From: Clostridiales bacterium
GTDB lineage: Bacteria > Bacillota > Clostridia > Saccharofermentanales > Saccharofermentanaceae
Direction: 5' to 3'
Assembly: GCA_017561715.1 (NCBI GenBank)
Contig: JAFZBN010000021.1
Location: forward strand, 90,815 to 154,814
DNA: 64,000 bases
Shown here: in pieces, positions 1 through 10,150 of the stretch
How the letters are laid out: every line of letters begins with the position of its first letter
How positions within the stretch are numbered: the first letter of the stretch is position 1
Notes under the pieces: generated by a model
Databases searched by the model: none
What the model was told of the DNA's origin: nothing
What the model saw: only the letters and a program-made list of their open reading frames with translations
Position numbers and translations under genes: made by a program

Positions 1-1
1 G

Positions 2-1615
2 CTTTTTTACTACAAGAAGGTAAAGGGCGGGGATTACGAGTATTATACGTTTAACGAATACAACAAAGCTGTTCAGGCCATGGGTACAGGCCTTTCGCAT
101 CTTTGTGGACTGGGATCTCGAATCGCGATCCTGGCAGAAACAAGATATGAGTGGTACGTTTCATATCTTGCAACGACAAACGGAACCGGAATCGTTGTTC
201 CTCTCGATAAAGAGCTTCCACCGGATGAAGTGGCTTCCTGCCTGATCCGTGCCGAAGTTAACTGCGTGATCTATTCTTCTTCCAAGCAGAAAGTCCTGGA
301 TGAGATCAAAGATCAGATCCCGAATGTGAAGACCTATATCTGTATGGATAAGACAGACCGTGAAGGCGTCGAGTATTTTTACGATGTACTGAATAACGGC
401 CAGAAACTCCTGGATGAAGGCGACCGTCTTTTCCTGGATGCTCCGCTCGATCGTGAAGCCATGACCGTTCTTTTGTTTACAAGCGGAACGACAGCTCAGT
501 CTAAGGCCGTTATGCTCAGCCAGAAGAATATCTGCAAAAACCTCGAGGGCATGTGTTCGATGACATATATCGATCAGAACGATATGTTCCTTTCCGTTCT
601 TCCGTTGCATCACACATATGAGTGCACATGCGGATTCCTCTGTCAGGTATATCGTGGTTCCCATATCGCGATCTGCGAAGGTCTTCGCTATATCGTTCCG
701 AACATGCAGCAGTCGCATGTAACGATCATCCTGGTCGTTCCTCTCATGCTCGAAAAGTTCCATAAGAGCATCATGTCCAAAGCAAAGGCGACAAAGAAGA
801 TGGCCAGAAAGTTCGAATTCGGCAGAAAGCTCTGTAAATTCCTGCTTTTCTTCGGCATCGATAAGAGAAAGAAGATCTTTAAGCAGGTACATGAGACCTT
901 CGGCGGCAGCCTCCGTTTGATCATCAGCGGCGGAGCCGGTATCGATCCTCAGATCCTTCAGGACATGCAGGATATGGGATTTGCCTGCATCCAGGGTTAC
1001 GGCCTTACGGAGTGTGCGCCGATCCTTGCGCTGAACCGCGACTGTGACTTTAACAACCGTGCCGCGGGCCTTCCGCTTCCGGATGTAGACGTTCAGGTCA
1101 TCGATAAGGATGAAAACGGCATCGGCGAATTTATCGCAAAAGGCGATAACGTTATGATGGGTTACTACAAGAACGAAGAAGCCACCAAGGAAGCCATCGA
1201 TGAGAACGGCTATTACCACACCGGGGACCTCGGATATATCGACAAAGACGGATTCTGCATCATTACAGGAAGAAAGAAGAACGTTATCATCGCCAAAAAC
1301 GGCAAGAACGTATTCCCGGAAGAGATCGAGACCATGCTCTGTATGTCTGATTACGTGGAAGAATGCCTCGTTTCCGGCGAAGAAGAGAACGATGATGTCA
1401 TCATCACCGCGACGATCTTCCCGTGCATGGAAGAAGTGAAGAAGCTTCTCGGCGAAAATCCGGATGACGATGCCGTTCAGCAGCTCATGGAGGATGAAGT
1501 TTCCAAGGTAAATAAGAACCTCGTTAACTATAAGCACATCAAGCGCGTAGTTCTCCGTGATACTGAATTCGACAAGACGACAAGTAAGAAGATCAGAAGA
1601 CAGTACAAGAAATAA
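2..1615 (+). CDS. AMP-binding long-chain acyl-CoA synthetase (5' end missing)
   Basis: Activates a fatty acid with ATP to an acyl-adenylate and then to acyl-CoA. The open frame runs in from the left edge, so the true start lies outside the window; the first internal Met is at 80. Visible family motifs are the phosphate-binding loop TSGTTAQSKAVMLS, the YGLTE adenine motif, the YYHTGDLGYID motif and the GRKKNVIIAKNGKNVFPEE hinge followed by the C-terminal lid. All catalytic motifs look intact. It is followed 28 bp later by tldD on the same strand. Substrate chain length cannot be read from the sequence; a role in lipid recycling is inference. Confidence 0.9.
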   Translation, partial: LFYYKKVKGGDYEYYTFNEYNKAVQAMGTGLSHLCGLGSRIAILAETRYEWYVSYLATTNGTGIVVPLDKELPPDEVASCLIRAEVNCVIYSSSKQKVLDEIKDQIPNVKTYICMDKTDREGVEYFYDVLNNGQKLLDEGDRLFLDAPLDREAMTVLLFTSGTTAQSKAVMLSQKNICKNLEGMCSMTYIDQNDMFLSVLPLHHTYECTCGFLCQVYRGSHIAICEGLRYIVPNMQQSHVTIILVVPLMLEKFHKSIMSKAKATKKMARKFEFGRKLCKFLLFFGIDKRKKIFKQVHETFGGSLRLIISGGAGIDPQILQDMQDMGFACIQGYGLTECAPILALNRDCDFNNRAAGLPLPDVDVQVIDKDENGIGEFIAKGDNVMMGYYKNEEATKEAIDENGYYHTGDLGYIDKDGFCIITGRKKNVIIAKNGKNVFPEEIETMLCMSDYVEECLVSGEEENDDVIITATIFPCMEEVKKLLGENPDDDAVQQLMEDEVSKVNKNLVNYKHIKRVVLRDTEFDKTTSKKIRRQYKK

Positions 1616-1643
1616 GACGTAATTAGTCAGGAGGCATTTCCTA

Positions 1644-3029
1644 ATGCTGAGTAAAACAAGTATCGAAAGGATCCTCACCGCGGCGCTTTCCCACGGTGGT
1701 GATTTTTCCGAGGTCTATATCGAGCGAAGCAAGGTCTCATCTGTTTCGCTTTTGAATGGTGTTGTCGAAAGCACCGGATCCAGCCTGGATCTCGGAATCG
1801 GCATCCGCATCTTAGAAGGCGATAAGTGTGTTTATGTGTATTCCAATGACCTTCAGCACGAAGACAAGCTGATCCGAATGGCAAAGAACGCGTCCGCTTC
1901 TCTGGCAGAGGCTCATTCTGGAAAGACGATAGTGCTTTCTCCGATGATGGAATACTTTTCCCAGAAATACGAGACCGCGCCGACGGATGTTTCCAAGTCT
2001 CTTAAGGTCGAAAAGCTCAGAAAAGCAGCTGAAACAGCGAAATCTTATTCCGAGCTGATCACACAGACAGGAACTTCAACGGCTGACCTCGAAAGAGACG
2101 TATGGATCGCTAATTCTGACGGACTGTACATCAAAGACAACCGCTGCCGCACACGTATCATCGTGCAGGCAGTCGCAAGCTCCGAAGATGACAAGCAGAC
2201 CGGTTACTACGCACCGGGAAGCGGCGAAGGATATGAATTCTTCGAAAGGACCGACATTGACGAGATCGCCAGAAAAGCTGCAAAAGTCGCCGTTACCATG
2301 ATCAGTGCCAAGCCATGTCCTTCGGGGAAAATGCCGGTCGTTATCGGTAACGGATTCGGCGGAGTTATTTTTCACGAAGCATGTGGGCATTCTCTGGAGG
2401 CAACCGCAGTCGGCATCAAAGCCTCCTGCTTTACGGATATGCAGGGACAAAGGATCGCCAGTCCGCTCGTTACCGCTTATGACGACGCAAGGATCGCCAA
2501 AGAGTGGGGAAGCTACGAGGTCGACGACGAGGGTACTCCGTCCTCAACGAACCTTTTGATCAAAGACGGAATCCTGAACAGCTATCTGGTCGATAAGATC
2601 GGAAGCAGAAGAATGAACGTTCCGTCCACGGGTTGCGCGAGAAGACAGAACTACGCTTACGCACCGACATCCCGTATGTCCAATACCTTTATCGCCGCAG
2701 GCGAGAGCAAGCCGGAAGATATCATTGCCGATACCGAGTATGGCATCTACGCGGCTAATATGGGCGGCGGATCCGTAGATACGACAACCGGTGAATTCAA
2801 CTTCGCCGTAAATGAAGCCTATATCATCAGAAACGGAAAAGTATGCGAGCCTGTAAAAGGCGCTACGCTGATCGGTAAGGGCGGTGAGGTACTGATGAAT
2901 ATCGATCGTGTCGGAAACGATCTGAAGCTCGCGCAGGGCATGTGCGGCTCTGTCAGCGGCAACGTCGCCGTCGATGTCGGACAGCCGACGATCCGTGTTT
3001 CCGAGATCACCGTCGGCGGACAGGCATAA
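1644..3029 (+). CDS. tldD: TldD family zinc metalloprotease
   Basis: 461 residues, the usual TldD length. The family zinc-binding HExxxH helix is present as HEACGH at residues 244-249, within the typical GFGGVIFHEACGHSLE context. TldD carries the catalytic metal of the TldD/TldE heterodimer, which degrades unfolded peptides and, in other bacteria, matures ribosomal peptides such as microcins. A strong SD (aggaggc) sits before the ATG. The partner gene follows after 26 bp. No precursor peptide gene was seen nearby, so a housekeeping proteolysis role is more likely here than peptide maturation. Confidence 0.95.
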   Translation: MLSKTSIERILTAALSHGGDFSEVYIERSKVSSVSLLNGVVESTGSSLDLGIGIRILEGDKCVYVYSNDLQHEDKLIRMAKNASASLAEAHSGKTIVLSPMMEYFSQKYETAPTDVSKSLKVEKLRKAAETAKSYSELITQTGTSTADLERDVWIANSDGLYIKDNRCRTRIIVQAVASSEDDKQTGYYAPGSGEGYEFFERTDIDEIARKAAKVAVTMISAKPCPSGKMPVVIGNGFGGVIFHEACGHSLEATAVGIKASCFTDMQGQRIASPLVTAYDDARIAKEWGSYEVDDEGTPSSTNLLIKDGILNSYLVDKIGSRRMNVPSTGCARRQNYAYAPTSRMSNTFIAAGESKPEDIIADTEYGIYAANMGGGSVDTTTGEFNFAVNEAYIIRNGKVCEPVKGATLIGKGGEVLMNIDRVGNDLKLAQGMCGSVSGNVAVDVGQPTIRVSEITVGGQA

Positions 3030-3055
3030 ATCGCAGATGAAAATTTGGAGCAGAT

Positions 3056-4414
3056 ATGGACAACAATACACGTACATTGATCGATGAACTTTTAAAGCGT
3101 GCCGAGCAGGAAGGCTTCCACGAATCTGAAGTCTATTACGAGTCTGACTCGTCAATGACCATCGCTGCCCGAGAAGGGCAGATCATTCAGTTTGAAAGCT
3201 CGGATTCCTGCGGACTCTCTTTCCGTGGTCTTCTGAACGGACAGATGGGATATGCGTATACGGAAGACCTGCAGGAGGATATGATCCCGTTTTTGCTTTC
3301 TCAAGCCAAAGATAACTGCGGCGTCCTCGAAGTCAAAGAAAAGATCACCGTTTATGAAGGTGAGAAGGAGTACCCGGAATTTAACGGCTACAACGACGAC
3401 CTTGCCAAGATCGACTATGATTTTCTTTCCAAGACCGCTCTTGATCTGGAAAAAGCACTGCTCGCGTACGATAAGCGCATCGAGGCCGTTGATGACTGCT
3501 ATACCTCATATTCTGAGGGAGAGCTTTATATAAAGAACAGTAAGGGCATGCTCTGCGAATCTCGCGAGAACTGCTTTGACGTATATCTCGGATGCCGAGC
3601 CAAAGACGGCGATGATGTACAGACGGCAGGTAAGGGATGGGTATTCTCCGATCTTTCTGATTTTGATCCTAAGAAATGCACTGACTATGTCGGAAATAAG
3701 ATCATTTCCAAGCTTGGAGCCAAGCCGGTTCCTTCTGAAAAGACATATGTAGTTCTCGACCGCTTCGCCGCAAATTCGCTTCTGGCTTCATTTGCCGGTG
3801 CTTTTTCCGCGGAAGCGATCCAGAAGGGACTTTCGCGTCTCGTCGGAAAACTCGGTGAAAAGATCGCGGATGAAAAGATCACGCTGATCGACGAAGGCAT
3901 GATCGAAGGAAGCTGGTTGAGCATTCCTTTCGACAGCGAAGGCGTCAGCTCGAAAAGAACTGTTCTGATCGATAAGGGTGTCTTTACCTCGGAACTGCAT
4001 AACAGAAAAACGGCTCTCGCAGCAGGCGTTGAAACAACGGGCAATGGTTTCCGCGCCGGCGCGAAGACATCCATCGGCGTGTCTTCGACAAACCTGCATT
4101 TGGCAACAGGTGACTTCACCAAAGAGCAGTTGATCGAAAAGGCAGGAAACGGTATCTTCATCACCGCACTTCACGGTCTGCATGCCGGAATCAACGGCAT
4201 TTCCGGCGAGTTCTCACTGATGACGGAAGGTTTTGTGATCCGTGACGGAAAGCTGGCCGAGCCCGTAAATCAGATCACGATCGCGGACAATTTCTATGAC
4301 GTTCTCATGAAAGTGGAAGCGCTGGGAAATGATGTGGAGTATCTTTCTCCGGAAGCTACGCATACGCAGTCTCCGAGTCTTTTGATCCCGGACGTTTCCA
4401 TCGCGGGTGAATGA
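3056..4414 (+). CDS. pmbA: TldE/PmbA family protease partner
   Basis: 452-residue paralogue of the preceding gene without an HExxxH motif, as expected for the non-catalytic TldE (PmbA) subunit. The C-terminal GEFSLMTEGFVIRDGKLAEPV segment is the conserved TldD/TldE core that carries the subunit interface. The start is an ATG preceded by ggagcag. The stop codon at 4412-4414 directly abuts the stop codon of the oppositely oriented PBP-like gene, leaving no room for a terminator. The pair tldD-pmbA is almost certainly one transcription unit. Confidence 0.93.
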   Translation: MDNNTRTLIDELLKRAEQEGFHESEVYYESDSSMTIAAREGQIIQFESSDSCGLSFRGLLNGQMGYAYTEDLQEDMIPFLLSQAKDNCGVLEVKEKITVYEGEKEYPEFNGYNDDLAKIDYDFLSKTALDLEKALLAYDKRIEAVDDCYTSYSEGELYIKNSKGMLCESRENCFDVYLGCRAKDGDDVQTAGKGWVFSDLSDFDPKKCTDYVGNKIISKLGAKPVPSEKTYVVLDRFAANSLLASFAGAFSAEAIQKGLSRLVGKLGEKIADEKITLIDEGMIEGSWLSIPFDSEGVSSKRTVLIDKGVFTSELHNRKTALAAGVETTGNGFRAGAKTSIGVSSTNLHLATGDFTKEQLIEKAGNGIFITALHGLHAGINGISGEFSLMTEGFVIRDGKLAEPVNQITIADNFYDVLMKVEALGNDVEYLSPEATHTQSPSLLIPDVSIAGE

Positions 4415-5860
4415 TCAGAGGATCCTCGGATTTCTGTGGTTCTTATTGAACTTTCTCTTTTTGATCATCTTAACGAACAATAAGATGGCAGATCCCGCAA
4501 CAAGTACGAGTCCGGAGATGATGAGGATTGTTACGATGATTCCCGATCTGTCTTTTTTATCCGAAGTCGAAGTAACCTTTTCGACTTCTTCGTTTATCCT
4601 GGATTCATCGATGATCCTGACTGTCAGATATCCGATCTTATATGTTGCGTTATTGCTGAAAGTACGGATGATCGGAAGCTTCAGTTCCTGAGATTTCAAG
4701 GTCGGGTCGACCACAACTCCGCCAAGATCGATCTCATTGCCGTAACCGCCGTTCGCGACGGAAGTCTGGATCGTATAATACTCAAGAAGTTGAAGGGAAG
4801 AACTGTCGATCTTAAGGTTTGACCCGACGAGCGCGTTCTCGATCTGTGAGGTGGCATTTTTGACGGCAACGCTCAATTCAGATTCCTCGATCATTGTCGT
4901 CGTGTAATTCGCGAAGCAGTATTCAAAGAGTTCACTTAACGCCAAATATCTGTTTTCAGCGTCGTTTGCGCCTAAAAGGATACCGATCAGTCTTCTTCCG
5001 TCTTTTTCCGCACCGGCAATGATCGTGTAACCGGATTCATCGGAATATCCGGTCTTTCCGCCGATGTAATACTCATAAGCGGTAGAAGGCGTGGAAATAA
5101 AGCGGTTCGCGTTGTTTAACACTCGTCTGTCGTTAAAGGTATTTGTCGGATCGATCGTATAAGACGTGCAGGTGCTGATCGTCGTAAAATCCGGATGACG
5201 CAGCGCTTCTTTAAGGATAAGAGACATGTCCTGACATGACGTCTTATGTTCACCATCCGAAAGACCATAGGAATTCGTAAAATGTGTATTCGTACATCCG
5301 AGTTCGACCGCTCTCTGATTCATTTTGTCAACAAATGCTTTTTCACTGCCGCTGATCTTAATGGCAAGGGCCAGACACGCGTCATTTGCCGATTTCAGAA
5401 GGCTTGCGTAGATACACTGTTCGACGGTGACGACTTCGCCCTCGGAAAAACCGATCCTTACATACGCGTCCGGAATCGACTCATACATCGCTTTCGTGAT
5501 CGTGATCGTATCGGAAAGCTCGAGGTTTTCCAGCGCAAGAAGAACAGTCATGATCTGCGTAATGGCGGAAGGTGCTTTTGGCGTATCATACTGATAACCG
5601 ATCAGCATCGTATCCGAAAGAACATCATATACGAGATAGGAATCGGCACCGGGGATCGGAAGACCGGCCGGATTCGGGTCAAGAAGGCCTTCTACGGGGT
5701 TTTGCAGGGAAGAGGTATTCTCATCGGTATCCATCTGATTCTCGCCGTCAGCCATAAGGGAAGAGGAAAAAACGGAAAAGAAGATGGTAAACGCAATAAT
5801 GCAAGAACACAATCTCCATATCAAGTGTTTTTTGCGCATAAAACCATATCCCCGAATCAT
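4415..5860 (-). CDS. DacF-like D,D-carboxypeptidase homologue lacking the active-site Ser and Lys
   Basis: 481 residues with a signal peptide, a peptidase S11 domain, a PBP5-type C-terminal domain and a C-terminal membrane anchor (about residues 447-466). S11 enzymes remove the terminal D-Ala of peptidoglycan stem peptides using SxxK, SxN and KTG motifs. Here SxN (S157-A-N) and KTG (269-271) are intact, but the first motif reads APSAITQIMT where family members have xxAS-x-T-K-I-M-T. Ala99 replaces the nucleophile and Gln102 the general base. Ser98 is one residue too early and has no Lys three residues on. The fold is therefore likely kept but the enzyme inactive. A start at Met8 (5839), just before the basic part of the signal peptide, is equally possible. 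Confidence 0.88.
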   Translation of the reverse strand: MIRGYGFMRKKHLIWRLCSCIIAFTIFFSVFSSSLMADGENQMDTDENTSSLQNPVEGLLDPNPAGLPIPGADSYLVYDVLSDTMLIGYQYDTPKAPSAITQIMTVLLALENLELSDTITITKAMYESIPDAYVRIGFSEGEVVTVEQCIYASLLKSANDACLALAIKISGSEKAFVDKMNQRAVELGCTNTHFTNSYGLSDGEHKTSCQDMSLILKEALRHPDFTTISTCTSYTIDPTNTFNDRRVLNNANRFISTPSTAYEYYIGGKTGYSDESGYTIIAGAEKDGRRLIGILLGANDAENRYLALSELFEYCFANYTTTMIEESELSVAVKNATSQIENALVGSNLKIDSSSLQLLEYYTIQTSVANGGYGNEIDLGGVVVDPTLKSQELKLPIIRTFSNNATYKIGYLTVRIIDESRINEEVEKVTSTSDKKDRSGIIVTILIISGLVLVAGSAILLFVKMIKKRKFNKNHRNPRIL

Positions 5861-5962
5861 TAAAAATGTTACTCGATCTCGTTCACAAATCGACGCTGTT
5901 CATGTATCATTAAAGAGTCAAAAACAACGAAATAAATCGAAATAGAAATCGAGGTCATTTAC

Positions 5963-7456
5963 GTGTCAACTGTTATTGTATCGCAAGATGAGTTATCGCG
6001 CTATAACTCTCTTATTCCGTCGCTGAAAAAGCGCATTTCCGAGGCGGGCATCGACCGCGGTCAGCCGCTGACTTACCGTGTAAAGACATACGGATGCCAG
6101 CTCAATGAATCCGACAGCGAAAAGATCGAGGGCATCCTTCAGCAGATCGGTCTGATCGAGGCTTCGGAAGACCAGTCACCGGACTTTCTCATCTTTAACA
6201 CATGTACGATCAGAGAAAATGCCGACATCCGTCTGTTCGGCAATCTCGGCGCTTATAAGGCACAGAAGAAGCAGAACCGTGATATGTTCATCGCCGTCTG
6301 CGGCTGCATGATGAAGCAGCAGGAGAACATTGACCGCATCAAGAAGAGTTTTCCTTACGTAGACGCATGCTTCGGACCTGCCGATATCCATATGCTTCCT
6401 GCGATCCTGGATAAAAAGCTGAACCAGAGAAAGCGTGTATTCGCCGTTTCTGACGAGGACTATCTCGTGGACGATGTAGATGTGCCGGTGCTTCACAAAA
6501 GGAAGTTCCGCGCGCTCGTTCCGATCATGTACGGATGCAATAACTTCTGCACATATTGCGTAGTTCCTTATACCAGAGGTCGTGAGAGATCCCGTTCCTC
6601 CGAACAGATCCTTTCCCAGCTTCGCGAACTTGCTTCGCAAGGTTATAAGGAAGTCATGCTTTTAGGACAGAACGTGAACTCTTACGGAAACGATAAAGAA
6701 GACGAGATCTCCTTTGCCAAGCTTCTCGAAGAAGCCGCGAAGATCCCCGGGTTTTCACGTATCCGTTTTATGACTTCCCATCCGAAGGATATCTCGGAAG
6801 AAGTCATCTATACGATGAAAAAATATCCGAATATCGAGCGCCATCTGCATCTTCCGATGCAGTCCGGTTCCAGCGTTGTTCTTAAGCGTATGAACCGTCA
6901 CTACGATCAGGAACAGTACTTAAAGACCGCGCTTCTTTTCCGAAAAGAACTGCCCGACGCGACTTTGACAACAGATATCATCGTCGGATTCCCCGGTGAA
7001 ACAGAAGAGGATTTCCAGGCAACTCTGGATGTTGTCGAAAAGTGCAAGTTCGACAGTGCTTTTACATTCCAGTACAGCCGTCGTCCGGGAACAAAAGCAG
7101 CCGACTATCCGGACCAGATCCCGCAGGATGTCGTGACCGAGCGTTTCGGAAGACTTCTCGAACTCCAGAACGCGCTAACATTCGCGTCCAATGAATCTGT
7201 TGTCGGTAAGAACGAAGAGATCCTGATCGAAGGAAAGAGCGCGACAGCTCCAGATGTTCTCACGGGAAGAACGAATTCCAACCGACTCGTGAATTTCAGG
7301 ATCCCAGCTGGCGTGAAACTCAACGGAAAAGAGATCGACAGCAGTGCTTCTGATTTTGATGCCGATAAGTTCGAAGGAATGCTTGCCATGGTACGCATCA
7401 CGCGTGCAAAGCCATATTCAGTAGAAGGTGAATTGGAGAGTTTTATCGATGAATAA
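5963..7456 (+). CDS. miaB: tRNA-2-methylthio-N6-dimethylallyladenosine synthase MiaB
   Basis: 497-residue radical-SAM methylthiotransferase that adds the 2-methylthio group to i6A37 of tRNAs reading UNN codons. It shows the N-terminal MTTase domain (TYGCQLNESDSEKI), the radical-SAM cluster motif CNNFCTYC (Cys192, 196, 199) and a C-terminal TRAM domain. The start is GTG at 5963, chosen because gaggt lies 7 bp upstream. Its substrate-making partner MiaA is three genes downstream, so i6A formation and thiomethylation are encoded in one cluster. The last 8 bp overlap mutS. Confidence 0.96.
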   Translation: MSTVIVSQDELSRYNSLIPSLKKRISEAGIDRGQPLTYRVKTYGCQLNESDSEKIEGILQQIGLIEASEDQSPDFLIFNTCTIRENADIRLFGNLGAYKAQKKQNRDMFIAVCGCMMKQQENIDRIKKSFPYVDACFGPADIHMLPAILDKKLNQRKRVFAVSDEDYLVDDVDVPVLHKRKFRALVPIMYGCNNFCTYCVVPYTRGRERSRSSEQILSQLRELASQGYKEVMLLGQNVNSYGNDKEDEISFAKLLEEAAKIPGFSRIRFMTSHPKDISEEVIYTMKKYPNIERHLHLPMQSGSSVVLKRMNRHYDQEQYLKTALLFRKELPDATLTTDIIVGFPGETEEDFQATLDVVEKCKFDSAFTFQYSRRPGTKAADYPDQIPQDVVTERFGRLLELQNALTFASNESVVGKNEEILIEGKSATAPDVLTGRTNSNRLVNFRIPAGVKLNGKEIDSSASDFDADKFEGMLAMVRITRAKPYSVEGELESFIDE

Positions 7457-10148
7457 CGATGATCTTTTAACATACGCAGCCGTTGATGTCTCGACGCTCT
7501 CTCCGATGATGCGCCAGTACTTCGAGATGAAAAAACTCGCAGGAGACGCGATCCTGATGTTCCGCCTCGGTGACTTCTACGAGATGTTCTTCGACGACGC
7601 GATCCTGGTATCGAGGATCCTTGAACTTACGCTGACCTCAAGAGACTGTGGTCTTGAAAAGCGCGCCCCGATGTGCGGTGTGCCACATCATTCGGCATCG
7701 TCATATATGCAGCGCCTGATCACACAGGGTTATAAAGTCGCAATCTGTGAACAGATGGAAGATCCGGCCTTGGCAAAAGGACTTGTCAAACGTTCGATCA
7801 CTCGTGTGTTGACACCGGGTACGGTCATCGACACGAATGGTCTTGATGAGAAGAAGAATAACTTCCTCGTATGCGTCTATAAAGTCGGCATGCAGTATGG
7901 TCTTGCCGCCGCGGATATCACGACGGGAACCATGGAAGCGACCCAGTTGATCACTGGAAATACCGCGCAGCACCTGGTAAACCTTCTTTCGAAATACAGA
8001 GCTTCCGAGCTGATCTTCAACGAAGATTTCAGTAAAGACGAACTCTTTAACTATGTCTGTGATAATCTCGTCGGCTCCGTGACACTTCGACCGAATGCCG
8101 ATTTCTCGGCAGGTCTTTCCGATCGTGTGCTTCCGGATAACTACAAGAAAGAAAGTACGACAAAGAAGAAGGGGAAGAGTTCTTTTGCCGAAGAAACCAA
8201 GAACATTCTTCTGACATCCGCGATCGACGCGATCCTGGCTTATCTTGACGAAACACAGCAAGCGCAGGTCACGCACTTTTCGACCGCCCGTATCTACGAA
8301 GTATCCGATACGATGGAGCTTGATGTGGCAACGAGAACGAATCTCGAGATCACGTCGACGATCCGATCCAAGCAGAAGAAGGGCAGCCTACTCTGGGCGA
8401 TCGATATGACCCAGACATCCATGGGCGGAAGAAGACTTCGCGAGTATATCGAAGAACCGCTTATCGATGTTGCTTCGATCACGGCAAGACTCGATGCCGT
8501 CGAGCAGGCAAAAAACGACTTTATTCACCGCCAGGAACTTCGTGAAGCCCTTCTCGGCGTCCATGACATGGAAAGACTGGCGTCTCGTATCGCGCTTTCA
8601 TCCGTAAACGCCAGAGACCTTTTGAACTTAAGAAATACACTTTCTAAGCTTCCGTATATCCGGGAATGCGCCGCGCATTTCCAGGCCGGAGTCCTTAAGG
8701 ATACTGTCTCTGATCTTGAAGATCTTTCGGATATCCATGAACTTCTGGAAGCCGCACTCTGTGAGGATCCGCCGATCTCCGTGAAAGAAGGCGGCATGTT
8801 CAAAGACGGCTATAACGAAGAAGCTGACAGACTCCGTCGAGCAAGTAAAGACGGTAAGTCCATCATCCTCGAGATGGAAGCCAAAGAAAAAGAAGAGACC
8901 GGCATAAAGAACCTCCGAATCAGCTATAACAAGGTCTTCGGTTACTATATCGAAGTATCCAAAGGCAATGTTCCGCTGGTACCTGAACGTTACATAAGAA
9001 AGCAGACACTCACCACAGGTGAACGCTATATCACCGAAGAATTAAAGAGTATCGAGGACACGATCGTCGGTTCTACCGCAAAACTCGTTTCTCTTGAGTA
9101 TGACCTTTTCTGTGAACTGCGTGAAAAGATCGCTTCGCAGGTACATCGTCTGTACCGTGTCGCGTCTGCTTTGGCCGTTCTCGATGTCATCATGTCCCTT
9201 GGTGAACTTGCGGAAAGAAACAACTACTGCCGTCCGAAAGTTGACGATACAACGGCTCTCGTGATCGAAGACGGTCGTCACCCGGTCGTGGAGAAGATGC
9301 TGAAAGAAGGAGAGTTCGTTCCAAACGGCATCTCCATGGATGAAGAGAATCACCGTATCATGATCCTTACAGGTCCGAACATGGCCGGTAAATCCACATA
9401 CATGCGTCAGACCGCGCTGATCGTTCTTCTCGCGCAGATCGGTTCTTTCGTACCGGCATCCTTTGCCCACATAGGTATCGTCGACCGCATCTTTACCAGG
9501 ATCGGCGCTTCGGATGATATCTCACTTGGCCAGTCCACATTCATGGTCGAAATGAACGAGGTATCCGGAATCCTTCGAAACGGTACCTATAAGAGCCTGC
9601 TGCTCCTGGACGAAGTAGGACGAGGAACAAGTACTTACGACGGCTTAGCGATCGCGTGGGCCATCATAGAGTTTATTGCAAACAGATCCATTATGTTCGC
9701 AAGAACGATCTTCGCTACTCATTATCATGAATTAAACCAGCTTGAAAAGACTTTGACCGGTGTTTACAATGCCCACGTCGAAGTTGAAGAGAAGAACAAG
9801 GAAGTATCCTTCCTCCATAAGATCTCAACCGGCGGTACCTCAGACAGTTACGGTATCGAAGTAGCCCGTCTTGCGGGTGTTCCGACCGAGGTCGTCGAAA
9901 GAGCGAATGTGATCCTTTCCGAGCTTGATAAGAAAAAGATGCAGATCAACTATACCGATGGGGAAGGGGAGACGTTTGAAGGTCCGATCTCTGGTCAGAT
10001 CCCACTGTTTGCCCCGAACCGGACTGAACCGGCCGATTCTCATTCGTTGAGAACCGAACTGGTCAATTTGGACATTTCCAGAATTACGCCACTGGAGGCG
10101 ATGAATATACTTTATTCACTTATTGAGAAAGCAAAAGGAGACGAATAG
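7449..10148 (+). CDS. mutS: DNA mismatch repair protein MutS
   Basis: About 899 residues. The mismatch-reading FYEMFFDDA motif lies near the N terminus, and the ABC-type ATPase has Walker A GPNMAGKST (about residue 643) and Walker B LLLDEVGRGTSTYDG. MutS finds mispairs and recruits MutL. The start at 7449 is preferred over an in-frame ATG at 7428 because ggagag is correctly spaced before 7449; this gives an ATGAATAA overlap with the end of miaB, consistent with translational coupling. mutL begins 3 bp after its stop. Confidence 0.96.
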   Translation: MNNDDLLTYAAVDVSTLSPMMRQYFEMKKLAGDAILMFRLGDFYEMFFDDAILVSRILELTLTSRDCGLEKRAPMCGVPHHSASSYMQRLITQGYKVAICEQMEDPALAKGLVKRSITRVLTPGTVIDTNGLDEKKNNFLVCVYKVGMQYGLAAADITTGTMEATQLITGNTAQHLVNLLSKYRASELIFNEDFSKDELFNYVCDNLVGSVTLRPNADFSAGLSDRVLPDNYKKESTTKKKGKSSFAEETKNILLTSAIDAILAYLDETQQAQVTHFSTARIYEVSDTMELDVATRTNLEITSTIRSKQKKGSLLWAIDMTQTSMGGRRLREYIEEPLIDVASITARLDAVEQAKNDFIHRQELREALLGVHDMERLASRIALSSVNARDLLNLRNTLSKLPYIRECAAHFQAGVLKDTVSDLEDLSDIHELLEAALCEDPPISVKEGGMFKDGYNEEADRLRRASKDGKSIILEMEAKEKEETGIKNLRISYNKVFGYYIEVSKGNVPLVPERYIRKQTLTTGERYITEELKSIEDTIVGSTAKLVSLEYDLFCELREKIASQVHRLYRVASALAVLDVIMSLGELAERNNYCRPKVDDTTALVIEDGRHPVVEKMLKEGEFVPNGISMDEENHRIMILTGPNMAGKSTYMRQTALIVLLAQIGSFVPASFAHIGIVDRIFTRIGASDDISLGQSTFMVEMNEVSGILRNGTYKSLLLLDEVGRGTSTYDGLAIAWAIIEFIANRSIMFARTIFATHYHELNQLEKTLTGVYNAHVEVEEKNKEVSFLHKISTGGTSDSYGIEVARLAGVPTEVVERANVILSELDKKKMQINYTDGEGETFEGPISGQIPLFAPNRTEPADSHSLRTELVNLDISRITPLEAMNILYSLIEKAKGDE

Positions 10149-10150
10149 TT

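Noticed and set aside
161..1678. Long minus-strand open frame (about 505 codons) opposite the acyl-CoA ligase
   Set aside because: The opposite strand encodes all acyl-CoA ligase motifs. This frame has no ribosome binding site and no recognisable domain.
1644..4414. Bacteriocin maturation system around tldD-pmbA
   Set aside because: No small precursor peptide, modification enzyme or exporter is adjacent; the pair is widespread as a housekeeping protease.
4407..4691. Small plus-strand frame overlapping the end of pmbA
   Set aside because: It lies entirely opposite the membrane-anchor end of the PBP-like gene and has no independent support.
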